NCBI RefSeq assembly: GCF_014201885.1
Contig: NZ_JACHFN010000002.1
Span: 62,001-126,000, forward strand
Source of the DNA: Deinococcus budaensis
GTDB taxonomy: Bacteria; Deinococcota; Deinococci; Deinococcales; Deinococcaceae
DNA length: 64,000 nucleotides
Reading direction: 5' to 3'
Below the pieces are notes generated by a model. The model had not been told where the DNA came from. It worked only from the letters and a program-made list of their open reading frames with translations, and did not search any database. Made by a program: the position numbers and the translations under genes. Positions 21,982 to 37,733 of this stretch are shown in pieces (the stretch's first letter is position 1; the number at the start of each line of letters is the position of its first letter).

Positions 21982-23637
21982 TCAGGGCTGCGGCTTCCCC
22001 GCTCCTGCCCCGCGCCGCAGCGCCTGAAAGCTCCTTCGCAACAGCCCCGCCGCCTCGCCCGCGCGCAGGCCGCCCGTGACCACCGGGGCATGCCCCCAGT
22101 GGTGCCCCAGCAGGTCGGTCACGCCGCCGAGCGCTCCGGCTTTGGGGTTGCGGGCGCCGTAGACGATCCGGCCCACCCGCGCCTCCAGCGCCGCGCCCAG
22201 GCACATCGGGCAGGGTTCCAGGGTGACGACCAGGGTGCAGCGGTCCAGGTAGGGCGTCCCCAAGGTGCGGGCCGCCTCCCGCAGCGCCGCGAGTTCGGCG
22301 TGGCGGGTCAGGTCGCCGTCCTCGCGGCTGGTGTTGCGGCCCCGGCCCACCACCTCGCCCCCCGGTCCCAGGACGACCGCGCCCACCGGCACCTCACCGG
22401 CCCCGGCGGCCTCGTGGGCCAGGGCCAGCGCCTCGCCCATCGCCCCGTGGGGGGCGCCGTGCAGGGCGTCCGGCGGCGCGCCCACCTCCTCGCGGGCGCC
22501 CGCGCCCCAGACGGGGGGGCGGAGGCCCGCCCAGCGCACATCGCTCCCCTGGACGAGCAGCAAGACCCGGTCGCGGTCGCCGCGCGGCACCTTCGCGTCG
22601 GTGAGCACGTCGCTGAGCCGCCGGGTACCGCCGGGCAGCCGCACCCGGTCGCCGGGCTGGCGGGTGCGGCGGGTCCAGCCCTCCGGCACCGCGAAGTCGG
22701 GCGCGGGCCAGACCTGCGGCGCCGTATGCAGCCGCCCGCCCGTCACGGTCACGTCACGTCCTCCCGGCAGGCACAGGTGGGCGGTCTCCCCTGCCCCCAG
22801 CGCGGCGGCGAGGCGTTCGACCTGCTCGGCGTGGTAGGGCAGTCCCGCCTGCGCCAGCGTGCGGGTGACATGGCGGCGCAGCACGGCGGGCGGTTGCCCG
22901 GGGAGCGGCGTGTGGGGCTGCAAGCGGTCGGCCAGCACCCGGAGCGCCGCATCGTCCTCGCGCGACAGGCGGGCGACGCGGGCCAGGGCGGCCTCGGTGG
23001 CCGGAAAGCGGGCGCGGAGGCGGGGCAGCACTTCCCAGCGCAGCCAGGCGCGGGTCTGGGCGGGGTCGGCGTTGGTGGGGTCCTCGCGCCAGCCTTGACC
23101 CAGGGCGTGCAAGAAGGCCTCCACGTCGGCGCGCGGCACGTCCAGCCAGGGCCGCCGCACCCGGCCCCACGCGGGAGCGATGCCGTGCAGGGTCGCCTCG
23201 CCGCGCAGCAGCTCCATCAGCACCGTTTCGGCCTGGTCGCGGCGGGTGTGGGCGGTCAGGACGGCCCCCGCGCCGTGGCGGGCCGCCACCCGGCCCAGGA
23301 AGTCGTACCGCACCCGCCGCGCGGCATCCTCCAGATTCCCGCCGCGCCGCACCGCGACCGCCGCCACGTCCACCCGCACCGTCTCGAAAGGCACGCCCAG
23401 CCGCTCCGCCAGCTCAAGCACCCAGGCCGCGTCCCCCGCCGACCCAGGCCGCAGCGCGTGGTCGAGGTGGGCCACGACCGGCCGCGCCCCGACCCCCAGC
23501 AGCGCCCGCAGCAGCGCCACGCTGTCGGCCCCGCCCGAGACACCCACGGCGACCACCTGGCCCGCGTAAGAGGCCAGCGGCCGCCGCAAGCGGGGGGGGA
23601 AGAGGTCGGGGGGCAGGCCAGACACCGGGGCGGACAC
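21982..23637 (-). CDS. tilS-tadA: Fused tRNA(Ile)-lysidine synthetase and tRNA-adenosine deaminase
   Basis: A 551-residue fusion of two tRNA anticodon-modifying enzymes. Residues 1-400 are TilS, with the PP-loop SGGADS at 34-39, a central helical part and the C-terminal TilS domain; it makes lysidine at C34 of tRNA-Ile2. From about residue 405 it is TadA, with the zinc and catalytic motif HAE and the two Cys of PCPMC; it makes inosine at A34 of tRNA-Arg. I place the start at GTG 23637: TACAAT (23645-23650) is seven bases upstream, and the ATG at 23646 overlaps that -10 box, so a leaderless transcript could not use it. Confidence 0.93.
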   Translation of the reverse strand: MSAPVSGLPPDLFPPRLRRPLASYAGQVVAVGVSGGADSVALLRALLGVGARPVVAHLDHALRPGSAGDAAWVLELAERLGVPFETVRVDVAAVAVRRGGNLEDAARRVRYDFLGRVAARHGAGAVLTAHTRRDQAETVLMELLRGEATLHGIAPAWGRVRRPWLDVPRADVEAFLHALGQGWREDPTNADPAQTRAWLRWEVLPRLRARFPATEAALARVARLSREDDAALRVLADRLQPHTPLPGQPPAVLRRHVTRTLAQAGLPYHAEQVERLAAALGAGETAHLCLPGGRDVTVTGGRLHTAPQVWPAPDFAVPEGWTRRTRQPGDRVRLPGGTRRLSDVLTDAKVPRGDRDRVLLLVQGSDVRWAGLRPPVWGAGAREEVGAPPDALHGAPHGAMGEALALAHEAAGAGEVPVGAVVLGPGGEVVGRGRNTSREDGDLTRHAELAALREAARTLGTPYLDRCTLVVTLEPCPMCLGAALEARVGRIVYGARNPKAGALGGVTDLLGHHWGHAPVVTGGLRAGEAAGLLRRSFQALRRGAGAGKPQP

Positions 23638-23644
23638 GGGCGCC

Positions 23645-23650
23645 ATTGTA
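23645..23650 (-). promoter_or_regulatory. Leaderless -10 box of tilS-tadA
   Basis: TACAAT on the minus strand, seven bases before GTG 23637. An identical TACAAT at 23744-23749 on the plus strand serves the divergent peroxiredoxin gene, so about 100 bases hold both promoters. Confidence 0.75.
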
Positions 23651-23756
23651 GACGGCGCCCAGCGGCCACCCGGAGCGGCGCAGGTGGAGGCCGCCCCCGG
23701 CAGTGCGGGAACGCCCCCCGGTCTCCCCCGCAGGGCGGCCCGGTACAATGCGCCCC

Positions 23757-24233
23757 ATGCCCCTGCACGTCGGCCAGCCCGCTCCCGAGTTCGAGACCCG
23801 CAGCGACGACGGCCGCCCGCTGAGTCTGGCGGAGTTGCGGGGCCGCTGGGTGGTGCTGTACTTCTACCCGCGCGCCGGGACGCCGGGCTGCTCGGTCGAG
23901 GCGCGCGGCTTCGAGACCGCCCTGCCCGAGTTCGAGCGGCTGAATGCGGCCGTGATCGGCGTGAGCACCGACACCGAGGCCCGGCAGGCGAACTTCCGCG
24001 ACCGCTGCGGCCTGAGCTTTCCCTTGATCCCCGACGGCGACCGCCGCCTCAGCCGCGTCTACGGGGTGATGGGCGGCCTGGGCGGGCTGCTGGGCACCGC
24101 CGCCCGCGAGACCTTTCTGATCGCCCCCGACGGAACGCTGGCCCAGCACTGGCGCCGGGTCAATCCGGTCACCCACCCGGCGGATGTGCTGCGCGAACTG
24201 CGGCAACTGGGCGCGGGCGTGGTCTCCGCCTGA
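23757..24233 (+). CDS. bcp: Peroxiredoxin of the BCP/PrxQ group
   Basis: A 158-residue thioredoxin-fold peroxidase that reduces H2O2 and organic peroxides with thioredoxin. The peroxidatic Cys45 is in PRAGTPGCSVEA, with the conserved Thr and the 'YFYPRAGTPGC' strand-helix junction. Cys84 in RDRCGLSFP is placed like the resolving Cys of the longer-range PrxQ subgroup; position 50 (the nearby alternative) is Arg. Leaderless start: TACAAT at 23744-23749 and ATG after seven bases. It is transcribed away from tilS-tadA. Confidence 0.92.
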   Translation: MPLHVGQPAPEFETRSDDGRPLSLAELRGRWVVLYFYPRAGTPGCSVEARGFETALPEFERLNAAVIGVSTDTEARQANFRDRCGLSFPLIPDGDRRLSRVYGVMGGLGGLLGTAARETFLIAPDGTLAQHWRRVNPVTHPADVLRELRQLGAGVVSA

Positions 24234-24367
24234 CCGCCGGGACCCCTGCCGTTGCGGGTCTGCGCCCCCGCCTCCGTCCCTCCGCTTTCGTGTCCACGGC
24301 TATCTTGCGGCGACCCGCATCCCCCCAGGACAAGGGGAAGGGCCTTCAACCTGTCTGGCCATCGCGA

Positions 24368-24796
24368 TCAGCGCTCGCCGAAGCGGGTCTCGGTCCGGGC
24401 CTCGGGCCGCGTTTCAGGAACGGGCGGATACAGCCAGCGCAGAAACACCAGAAAGAGGCCGATCACGGTCGCCGTGCTGGTGGTCAGAAAGGCGATCACC
24501 ACGCCGTCGCCCAGCCGGAAGGGGCGGCCCCCCAGGGTGCCCCAGCCCACCGCCAGCGTCAGGATCACGTCCGCGATCAGCCAGCCGGTCGCCAGGGCGA
24601 AGACCGCGAAGCCCGCCCACCCGCGCCAGCGCTGCTGCGCCCGCACCTCGCGCAGCAGCAGCGCCTGACGCTGGCGCAGGTAGTCCTCGTCGGCGCGCTG
24701 GCGGCGCTCGGCTTCCACCCCGCCTTCCACCCGGGTCTGGATCAGGTTCAGCGGCGTCGTGGGGGGCGGGTCGGAACCACGCTCGGGACCGGTCAC
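24368..24796 (-). CDS. Small two-pass membrane protein, partner of Panacea gene
   Basis: A 142-residue protein with a charged N-terminal coiled region (about residues 20-55, rich in Arg/Glu/Gln) and two membrane segments (about 60-85 and 98-120), ending in a Pro/Arg tail. No family is recognised. The GTG start lies 14 bases after the stop of the Panacea-domain gene on the same strand, so the pair forms a two-gene unit. Small membrane proteins are among the toxins that partner Panacea antitoxins, but a toxin role here is only a hypothesis. Confidence 0.65.
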   Translation of the reverse strand: MTGPERGSDPPPTTPLNLIQTRVEGGVEAERRQRADEDYLRQRQALLLREVRAQQRWRGWAGFAVFALATGWLIADVILTLAVGWGTLGGRPFRLGDGVVIAFLTTSTATVIGLFLVFLRWLYPPVPETRPEARTETRFGER

Positions 24797-24810
24797 TCGG
24801 GAGGGCCGTC

Positions 24811-25314
24811 CTAGGCGCTGCGGGCCAGCGCGGTGTAATACTCGCGGGTGACCTCGTTGGGAATCAGGTCGCTGGACGGCCCGGCGCCGGAATGGCCGAA
24901 CACCTGGGTCCAGGGGCTGCCCTCCAGGTGGGTCAGGCGCGAGAGTTCGTCGCCGTTCATCTGCCCGTAGGTCGTCCAGACGCTGCGGATGACCTCCTGC
25001 GCCGCCGGGTCCGCGCCGAGGTCAGGTTCGCCCGGTGAGACGGGCAGCGGCTCGGCGATGGGCGTGCGTCCCCGGCCTCCCCAGTGGTCCCACAGCCGCC
25101 GCACGACCGGCCCGCGCCGCCAGGCATGCACCGTGTTGTAGATCAAGGGGCGGCCCAGCAGGGCCAGCGTCCAGCCGTGCGCGATATACACCAGCTTGTG
25201 CACCTGAAGCTGCGTCAGCGTGCGGCCCTCGGCACGGGCCAGGTCCAGCAGGGCGTTGGCCACCACCTCGGCGGCGTAGCCCGTGCGGGTCGGATCGTCG
25301 ATAGAGAGGATCAT
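24811..25314 (-). CDS. Panacea-domain (SocA-like, DUF4065) protein
   Basis: A 167-residue protein of the Panacea/SocA-like family. The pattern 'ANALLDLARAEGRTLTQLQVHKLVYIAHGWTLALLGRPL' followed by 'AWRRGPVVRRLWDHW' is the family core. Members act as adaptors or as antitoxins that neutralise varied toxins (established). The ATG has a strong GGAGTG site about ten bases upstream. A TGTTACGCT extended -10 (TACGCT at 25341-25346) gives a leader of about 25 bases. The next gene encodes a small membrane protein. Confidence 0.85.
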   Translation of the reverse strand: MILSIDDPTRTGYAAEVVANALLDLARAEGRTLTQLQVHKLVYIAHGWTLALLGRPLIYNTVHAWRRGPVVRRLWDHWGGRGRTPIAEPLPVSPGEPDLGADPAAQEVIRSVWTTYGQMNGDELSRLTHLEGSPWTQVFGHSGAGPSSDLIPNEVTREYYTALARSA

Positions 25315-25384
25315 GGCGGGGCGCACTCCTTTCTGATGACAGCGTAACATGCGCGGGCCTGCCGCACCGGTTCCAGACACAGCG

Positions 25385-25413
25385 AAAAGGGACGCGTCAC
25401 CACGGCGCGTCCC
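25385..25413 (-). terminator. Rho-independent terminator of the nuclease gene
   Basis: On the minus strand GGGACGCG (25406-25413) pairs with CGCGTCCC (25389-25396), an 8-bp perfect stem with a 9-base loop followed by TTTT (25385-25388). Confidence 0.85.
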
Positions 25414-25432
25414 AGAGCGAAAGTCGAGAGCT

Positions 25433-28027
25433 TCAGCGAGGGCAGACGGCAGCCGGGGCCGCGCTGTTGCGGGGCGCAGGGGCCGCAGCGGCGAAGTCTG
25501 CCGCGTTCTGGTTGGTGTCGGTGCAGCCCTGTCCGGCACGCAGAATGGCGGTGGTATTGCTGGGGGCGGGCGCCGCTGCGCTGCCTTCGTAGGCGCTGGC
25601 CGTAGCACCGAAGCCCACGAAGTCGAGCAGGTCCGCGTCGTCGGTGCCGGTCACCGCCTCCGCATTCCCGGCCAGGGCCACCTTGCCAGCGGTGCCGCTC
25701 AGGGCCAGCGTGCCCGTGGCGTCGGGGGTCGGCAGGGCTGCCGTGCCACCCGTTCCCTTGGCGAGCTGCACCAGGAAGTATTTGCCGGGTTGAACGGTCG
25801 CCTCCGGCAGCGCGAAGACGCTGGAGGCCCCGAAGGCGCCTGCCGCGCTGGTGTACTGAAGGCTCAGGCCCGCCGTCGTCAGCGGGGCCGTTCCCGCGTT
25901 GAACAGCTCCACGAAATCGTGGGTGAGGGTCGCGCCGGAGTTGCCACCACCCCCATAAACCTGACTGATGACCAGTCGGCCCGCGCCAACCACCGGCGCC
26001 GCCTGTACCGTGACCGTCCGGGTGGCCGCCCTCGTCTCGCTGCCGCGTTTGGCAGTCACGGTGACCGTGAAGGTGCCCGCCGCCGCGTAGGTGTGGGTCG
26101 CGCTGCTGGCCCCGGCGGCGAGCGTGTCGCTGCTGCCGTCGCCCCAATTGATCGTGACGCTCTCGGGCGTGCCCGCCGTGGTCACGCTCAGGGTGTAGGG
26201 CTGCCCGGCGGTCACCGTGGCCTCCCCCTGCGCCGTGACGCTCAGCGGAATTGTGGGGGTGGCGTCTGGCGTCAGCCGCAGGCCCACCAGGACCGGATCG
26301 TGGTCGCTGGAGCGGTACGGCGTGGGCGCGTAGAGGTCGGGGCTGGTGCAGCTGCTTCCGGCGGGGGTGCCGCTCTTGCAGTCGGGGGTCGCCTTGAACT
26401 CGGTGTTGTAGTCCAGAATCACCGGCTCGTCGGCGTTGATGTGCCACTCGGTGATGCCGGTGACCTGCCCCCCAAGGCCTGCGGAGGCCAGTGCGTGGTC
26501 GAGGTAGCCGAACTGGCCGTCGAACTGGTAGGAGTAGCGGTCTTCCGCCGGAATGCGCTTGTTGAGGCTCTCGAAGCCGCCCGCCTCCAGCGCCTTGATG
26601 GGGTCTTCCTCACCGTAGGCGTTCAGGTCGCCCATCAGCAGCACGTCGGGGTCGATGGCCTTCAGCTTGTCAGCAAACGCCAGCACGGCGCGCGACTGCT
26701 GGGCGCGCAGCAGGTTCCAGCAGCCCTGGCCCTGGTCCACGTCCCCCGTGGTCGGGCAGCTTCCCTTGCTCTTGAAGTGGTTGGCGACCACCGTGAACAC
26801 GCCGCCCCCGGTCTTTTGCTGAAAGGTCTGCGCGACGGGCGGGCGCGAGTACACCTCGGCGGGGTCGATCTGCGCCGCGCCGATGGGCGTCACGCTGCCC
26901 ACGCGGTAGATGATCGCCACGCGAATCGCGTCGGTGCCCACCTTGCCGGTCTTGACCGAGGCGAATTCGGTAGTCCCCGCTGCCGCGTTGAGGGCCGCGA
27001 CGAGGTTGTCGAGCGCGACCTCGCCGTTGTTCTCGACTTCCATCAGGGTGATCACGTCGGCGTTCAGGCCACGCAGCTCCGCGACGATCTTGGCCTTCTG
27101 GCGCTCGAACTCGGCGGGGGTGGTGGCGCCCCGGCCCGCGTTGCCCAGCGTGGTGAAGTAGTTCAGGACGTTGGCGCCCGCGACCTTGAGGGTCCCGCCG
27201 ACTTCCTTGGGGGCCGCCGGGCGGGGGTTGGTGTTCTGGAAGACCGGCGCCTGGGTGGGTTGCAGCTTGTAGTTGCCGTTGGCGAAGTGCATCACGCCGA
27301 CCAGCCCCGTCACGGTGTCGCCCGCACGCCGGGTGGCGGTCGCCGGGTCGGCCGAGGTGAGGTAGGGGATGGTCGCCGGGTTCTGCCTGCTGCTGAGGTC
27401 GTCGAGACGCAGGGTGCGGAGGCGGTTCTGCTCCAGGCTGCCGCCCTGGCCGTTGGTGGGGTTGAAGAGCCGCCCGCCGCTCGACAGGCCCAGCTCACCG
27501 AAGCGGCCCAGCGTGAAGGTGTCGGTCACGGTCATGGGGGTGACGACCGTGACCCGCATGCCCTCGACCGCTTCCAGGGTGTCGGGCTTGGCGAGCGGGA
27601 ACCCCAGGCGCGTGGTGGCGGGCAGCGTGGTCTCGCCGCAGGAGGTCAGGGTGGTGACCGTGTCGAGCTGGGTCAGGCCGCCGAACTCCTTCACGGTGCC
27701 GCTGACCTGCACGACCTCTCCGGCCTTCACGGTGCGGGGCGTCTTGTCGGTGTAGACGAACAGGCCCTCGCTGGTGCTCGCGTCCCGGTCGGGGGCGACA
27801 TCCTGAAGGTAAAAGCCGCTCAGGCCCGCCTGGGCGTCCAGCGTGACCACGCCGCGCACGGTCACGGTCTGTCCGGCGAGCGGGCTGGCGGCGCCGCTGC
27901 CCTGCACGGCAGAGATGGCGGTGACCGGCGCGTCCGCCGGGCAGGCATAGGTCGGGGCGGGCGCCTTGGGCGTGCCGCAGGAGGCGAGAAGGGCAGTCAG
28001 GCCGAGCAAGAGGACATTCCGGTGCAT
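25433..28027 (-). CDS. Secreted ExeM/NucH-type endonuclease lipoprotein with PKD and lamin-tail domains
   Basis: An 864-residue extracellular nuclease. The lipobox LLASC ends the signal peptide at about residue 17. Residues 30-270 hold OB-fold (ExeM/NucH) repeats. A DNase-I-like (EEP) domain spans about 280-600: the catalytic Glu is in LMEVENN, with GDLNAYG, the YLDH pair and the terminal SSDHDPV His. A PKD domain (about 620-695, NWGDGSSD) and a lamin-tail-like domain follow. It would digest extracellular DNA for nutrients or biofilm turnover. The ATG follows CAGGAG. A terminator ends the single-gene unit. Confidence 0.92.
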   Translation of the reverse strand: MHRNVLLLGLTALLASCGTPKAPAPTYACPADAPVTAISAVQGSGAASPLAGQTVTVRGVVTLDAQAGLSGFYLQDVAPDRDASTSEGLFVYTDKTPRTVKAGEVVQVSGTVKEFGGLTQLDTVTTLTSCGETTLPATTRLGFPLAKPDTLEAVEGMRVTVVTPMTVTDTFTLGRFGELGLSSGGRLFNPTNGQGGSLEQNRLRTLRLDDLSSRQNPATIPYLTSADPATATRRAGDTVTGLVGVMHFANGNYKLQPTQAPVFQNTNPRPAAPKEVGGTLKVAGANVLNYFTTLGNAGRGATTPAEFERQKAKIVAELRGLNADVITLMEVENNGEVALDNLVAALNAAAGTTEFASVKTGKVGTDAIRVAIIYRVGSVTPIGAAQIDPAEVYSRPPVAQTFQQKTGGGVFTVVANHFKSKGSCPTTGDVDQGQGCWNLLRAQQSRAVLAFADKLKAIDPDVLLMGDLNAYGEEDPIKALEAGGFESLNKRIPAEDRYSYQFDGQFGYLDHALASAGLGGQVTGITEWHINADEPVILDYNTEFKATPDCKSGTPAGSSCTSPDLYAPTPYRSSDHDPVLVGLRLTPDATPTIPLSVTAQGEATVTAGQPYTLSVTTAGTPESVTINWGDGSSDTLAAGASSATHTYAAAGTFTVTVTAKRGSETRAATRTVTVQAAPVVGAGRLVISQVYGGGGNSGATLTHDFVELFNAGTAPLTTAGLSLQYTSAAGAFGASSVFALPEATVQPGKYFLVQLAKGTGGTAALPTPDATGTLALSGTAGKVALAGNAEAVTGTDDADLLDFVGFGATASAYEGSAAAPAPSNTTAILRAGQGCTDTNQNAADFAAAAPAPRNSAAPAAVCPR

Positions 28028-28148
28028 GGGGACTCCTGAGAGAAACTGGACGTGGGGATGAGAACTGTTAAAGACGGGCGGCCACAGCTTAGCGAGCTTG
28101 CCCCCCCGCCGTCATGAAAGGGTCACGGGTGCCTCCAGCAGTCAAGGC

Positions 28149-28183
28149 GGACGGGACCCCTCCTTTGCAGAGCGGTCCCGTCC
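28149..28183 (-). terminator. Hairpin after the aminotransferase gene
   Basis: GGACGGGACC (28149-28158) and GGTCCCGTCC (28174-28183) pair perfectly over 10 bp. On the minus strand the sequence after the stem is GCCTTG with no long T run. Confidence 0.7.
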
Positions 28184-28202
28184 GGTCAACCAAGGTGCGC
28201 GG

Positions 28203-29576
<1,374 letters not shown>

Positions 29577-29601
29577 GGGGGCTCCTTCGGGGGGCAGCAA
29601 G

Positions 29602-29624
29602 GAGGCCGGAACGGACCCGGCCTC
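29602..29624 (-). terminator. Intercistronic hairpin between kamA and aminotransferase
   Basis: GAGGCCGG (29602-29609) pairs with CCGGCCTC (29617-29624) across a 7-base loop. The minus-strand sequence after it, CTTGCTGCCC, closely resembles the segment after the trp attenuator, which suggests partial termination or an attenuator relic. Confidence 0.55.
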
Positions 29625-29655
29625 TGGATGGGAGTGGGGAAAAGCGGGCGCCGGC

Positions 29656-31107
<1,452 letters not shown>

Positions 31108-31221
31108 GGGGCCTCCTGGGGGACAAAAAACGTGAGTGCGGTCGCCTTTATTGTCCCTGCCCGAAACCCCCATTGGAAGGCGCGCAGCACGGGCGCGGCC
31201 TCCCTCCCTGCCCACGCGAAG

Positions 31222-31252
31222 CTGGCAAACGCCACCCGTGACCTGGCAAACG
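31222..31252. repeat. Direct 10-bp repeats upstream of lrp, candidate operator
   Basis: CTGGCAAACG occurs at 31222-31231 and again at 31243-31252, a spacing of 21 bases or two helical turns, ending one base before the lrp -10 box (TAAGAT, 31254-31259). This is a good candidate for autoregulation by the Lrp protein. Confidence 0.6.
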
Positions 31253-31265
31253 TTAAGATGGACTT

Positions 31266-31727
<462 letters not shown>

Positions 31728-31763
31728 GGGCGGCGCACACGCTCCGGCCAGGGCGCGCTCCGG

Positions 31764-32776
<1,013 letters not shown>

Positions 32777-32780
<4 letters not shown>

Positions 32781-33403
32781 GCCGGGACCTGCCCGGGCTG
32801 GCGCCCCGCCCGGTGTCCACGCACCAGCGTCAGGAAATTCTTCAACATCGTCAGGCCCTCCTCGGTGGCGACGCTCTCGGGGTGAAACTGCACCCCGAAG
32901 ACCGGGTGGTCGCGGTGGCGCAGGGCCATCAGCACCTCCTCGCCGGGGTCGGAGGTCCAGGCGACAGGCACGAGTTCGGGCGGCAGGTCACGGACCACCA
33001 GGGAATGGTAGCGGGCCACCCTGACCTCCGGCTCCAGTCCGGCGAAGAGGCCCTCGCCGCCGTGGCGCACCGCGCTCGTCTTGCCGTGGACGGGCAGCAG
33101 GGCACGCTCCACCCGCGCTCCATACGCCTCGCCGATGCTCTGGTGGCCCAGGCAGACGCCGAGGGTGGGCAGGTGCGGCCCGAGTTCGCGGATGACCTGC
33201 ACGCTGAGACCCGCCTCGCGCGGGGTGCAGGGACCGGGCGACACGACGAGGGCGTCGGGGTTGAGCTGCCGCACGTCGTCCAGCGTGAAGGCGTCGTTGC
33301 GCCAGACGGTGACCTCGCAACCCAGCTCCCCGAAGTACTGAACGAGGTTGTAGGTAAAAGAGTCGTAGTTGTCGATCAGGAGGATTCGGAGAGGGGACAT
33401 CAT
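32777..33403 (-). CDS. trpG: Anthranilate synthase component II (glutamine amidotransferase)
   Basis: A 208-residue class I amidotransferase that supplies ammonia from glutamine to TrpE. The triad is complete: Cys84 in GVCLGHQ, and His174 and Glu176 in FHPES. 'IDNYDSFTYNLVQY' is the canonical N terminus. It may also serve para-aminobenzoate synthesis, as such subunits often do. The start overlaps the stop of the GNAT gene (ATGATG, either Met usable), and its own stop overlaps trpD. Confidence 0.95.
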
Positions 33404-33863
33404 GCCGTCACCGTCGCTTTCTCTTTTCGCAGGTAGATCAGGGTCACGCCGCCCTGAAGCTCGGAGCGGTCGCGGACGTAGCCCAGACGCTCATAGAGCC
33501 GGAGGTTCCGGGCGCTGCGTTCGCCCGTGAACAGTTCCAAGGTACGGACAGGCAAGGCGGCTTCGATGGCGTGGAGAAGGCGCGTGCCGTAACCCCGGCC
33601 CTGCTCGGAAGGGTCCACGATCAGGCGTCCAATCTGCCCAACTCCTGAAGCGTCCACAGCGCCGCGCACACAAGCGACCAAGCGACCATCCAGCGTGCCC
33701 TTCAAGAGGACCTGCCTTCCGGCATCCGCCCGCAATTCCGCCAGAGTTTGCGTCATGGCAGGCAAGACAGCTTCCGGGTACAGCGCCGCCTCAGCCGCGT
33801 AAGCACGGCGCTGCAAGTCCAGAATGGCCGGCAAATCTTGCGGGGCAGCAGGACCAACGTCCA

Positions 33864-33867
<4 letters not shown>
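33400..33867 (-). CDS. GNAT family N-acetyltransferase inside the trp operon
   Basis: A 155-residue acetyl-CoA-dependent GNAT enzyme. The cofactor loop is in 'IVDPSEQGRGYGTRLLHAIEAAL' (Q-G-x-G-x-G/A type), followed by the 'NLRLYERLGY' helix. The substrate is unknown. The gene overlaps both trpE (GTG at 33867 or ATG at 33864 with the trpE TGA) and trpG by a few bases, so it is co-translated with tryptophan enzymes. A base drift toward A/T relative to its neighbours (for example 'acaagcgaccaagcgacc') hints at later insertion. Its role in Trp metabolism is unexplained. Confidence 0.88.
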
Positions 33868-35297
<1,430 letters not shown>

Positions 35298-35328
35298 ACG
35301 GCTCCTGGGCTGGGCAGCAAAGGGAGGC

Positions 35329-35359
35329 GCGCCCGGTGGAGGGAGTTCCACCTGGGCGC
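35329..35359 (-). terminator. trp attenuator hairpin
   Basis: On the minus strand GCGCCC-A-GGTGGA (35359-35347) pairs with TCCACC-GGGCGC (35340-35329), a 12-bp stem with one bulged A and a 6-base loop, followed by GCCTCCCTTT. The arm GACGCGCCC (35362-35354) is a second copy of GACGCGCC (35390-35383) at the leader peptide stop. Either copy can pair with GGCGCG (35333-35328), so terminator and antiterminator exclude each other. Confidence 0.75.
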
Positions 35360-35388
35360 GTCCGGTCTGCTGGAGGGAATACGGCGCG

Positions 35389-35436
35389 TCAAACCCAGGC
35401 GAAACTGGGCCACCACCACGCACCGCAAAGGGTCAT
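35389..35436 (-). CDS. trpL: trp operon leader peptide with three consecutive Trp codons
   Basis: A 15-codon ORF on the minus strand reads MTLCGAWWWPSFAWV then TGA. Trp codons fall at 35418-35410 (three in a row) and 35397-35395. Its start is leaderless, six bases after TATCCT (35443-35448). The stop codon touches the first GACGCGCC copy. A ribosome finishing the peptide would cover that copy and let the downstream terminator form. One stalled at the Trp codons would leave it free to pair with the terminator's 3' arm. This is the logic of Trp-starvation attenuation. Confidence 0.88.
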   Translation of the reverse strand: MTLCGAWWWPSFAWV

Positions 35437-35442
35437 GCGGCG

Positions 35443-35472
35443 AGGATAGCGCGCGGGGGGCGAGGGTGCCAA
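35443..35472 (-). promoter_or_regulatory. trp operon promoter
   Basis: On the minus strand, TTGGCA (35467-35472, five of six matches to TTGACA) and TATCCT (35443-35448) are 18 bases apart. The trpL ATG begins six bases after the -10. Confidence 0.75.
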
Positions 35473-35524
35473 GCGGGGCGGCGCTTTCCGGGGGACCCCC
35501 GGTGCCCCCGCTTCGCCCCCACCC

Positions 35525-37692
<2,168 letters not shown>

Positions 37693-37733
37693 GGGGGCGA
37701 GTCTAGCGGGTGGCGCCCGGCCCCCGGCGCTCC

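Noticed and set aside
23646..23748. Longer tilS starts (ATG 23646 or 23748)
   Set aside because: Both lie at or upstream of the TACAAT box at 23645-23650, so the leaderless transcript would not include them.
25349..28039. 896-codon open frame on the plus strand
   Set aside because: It is the shadow of the nuclease gene in G+C-rich DNA: no start context, composition rich in Gly, Arg and Val, no domain.
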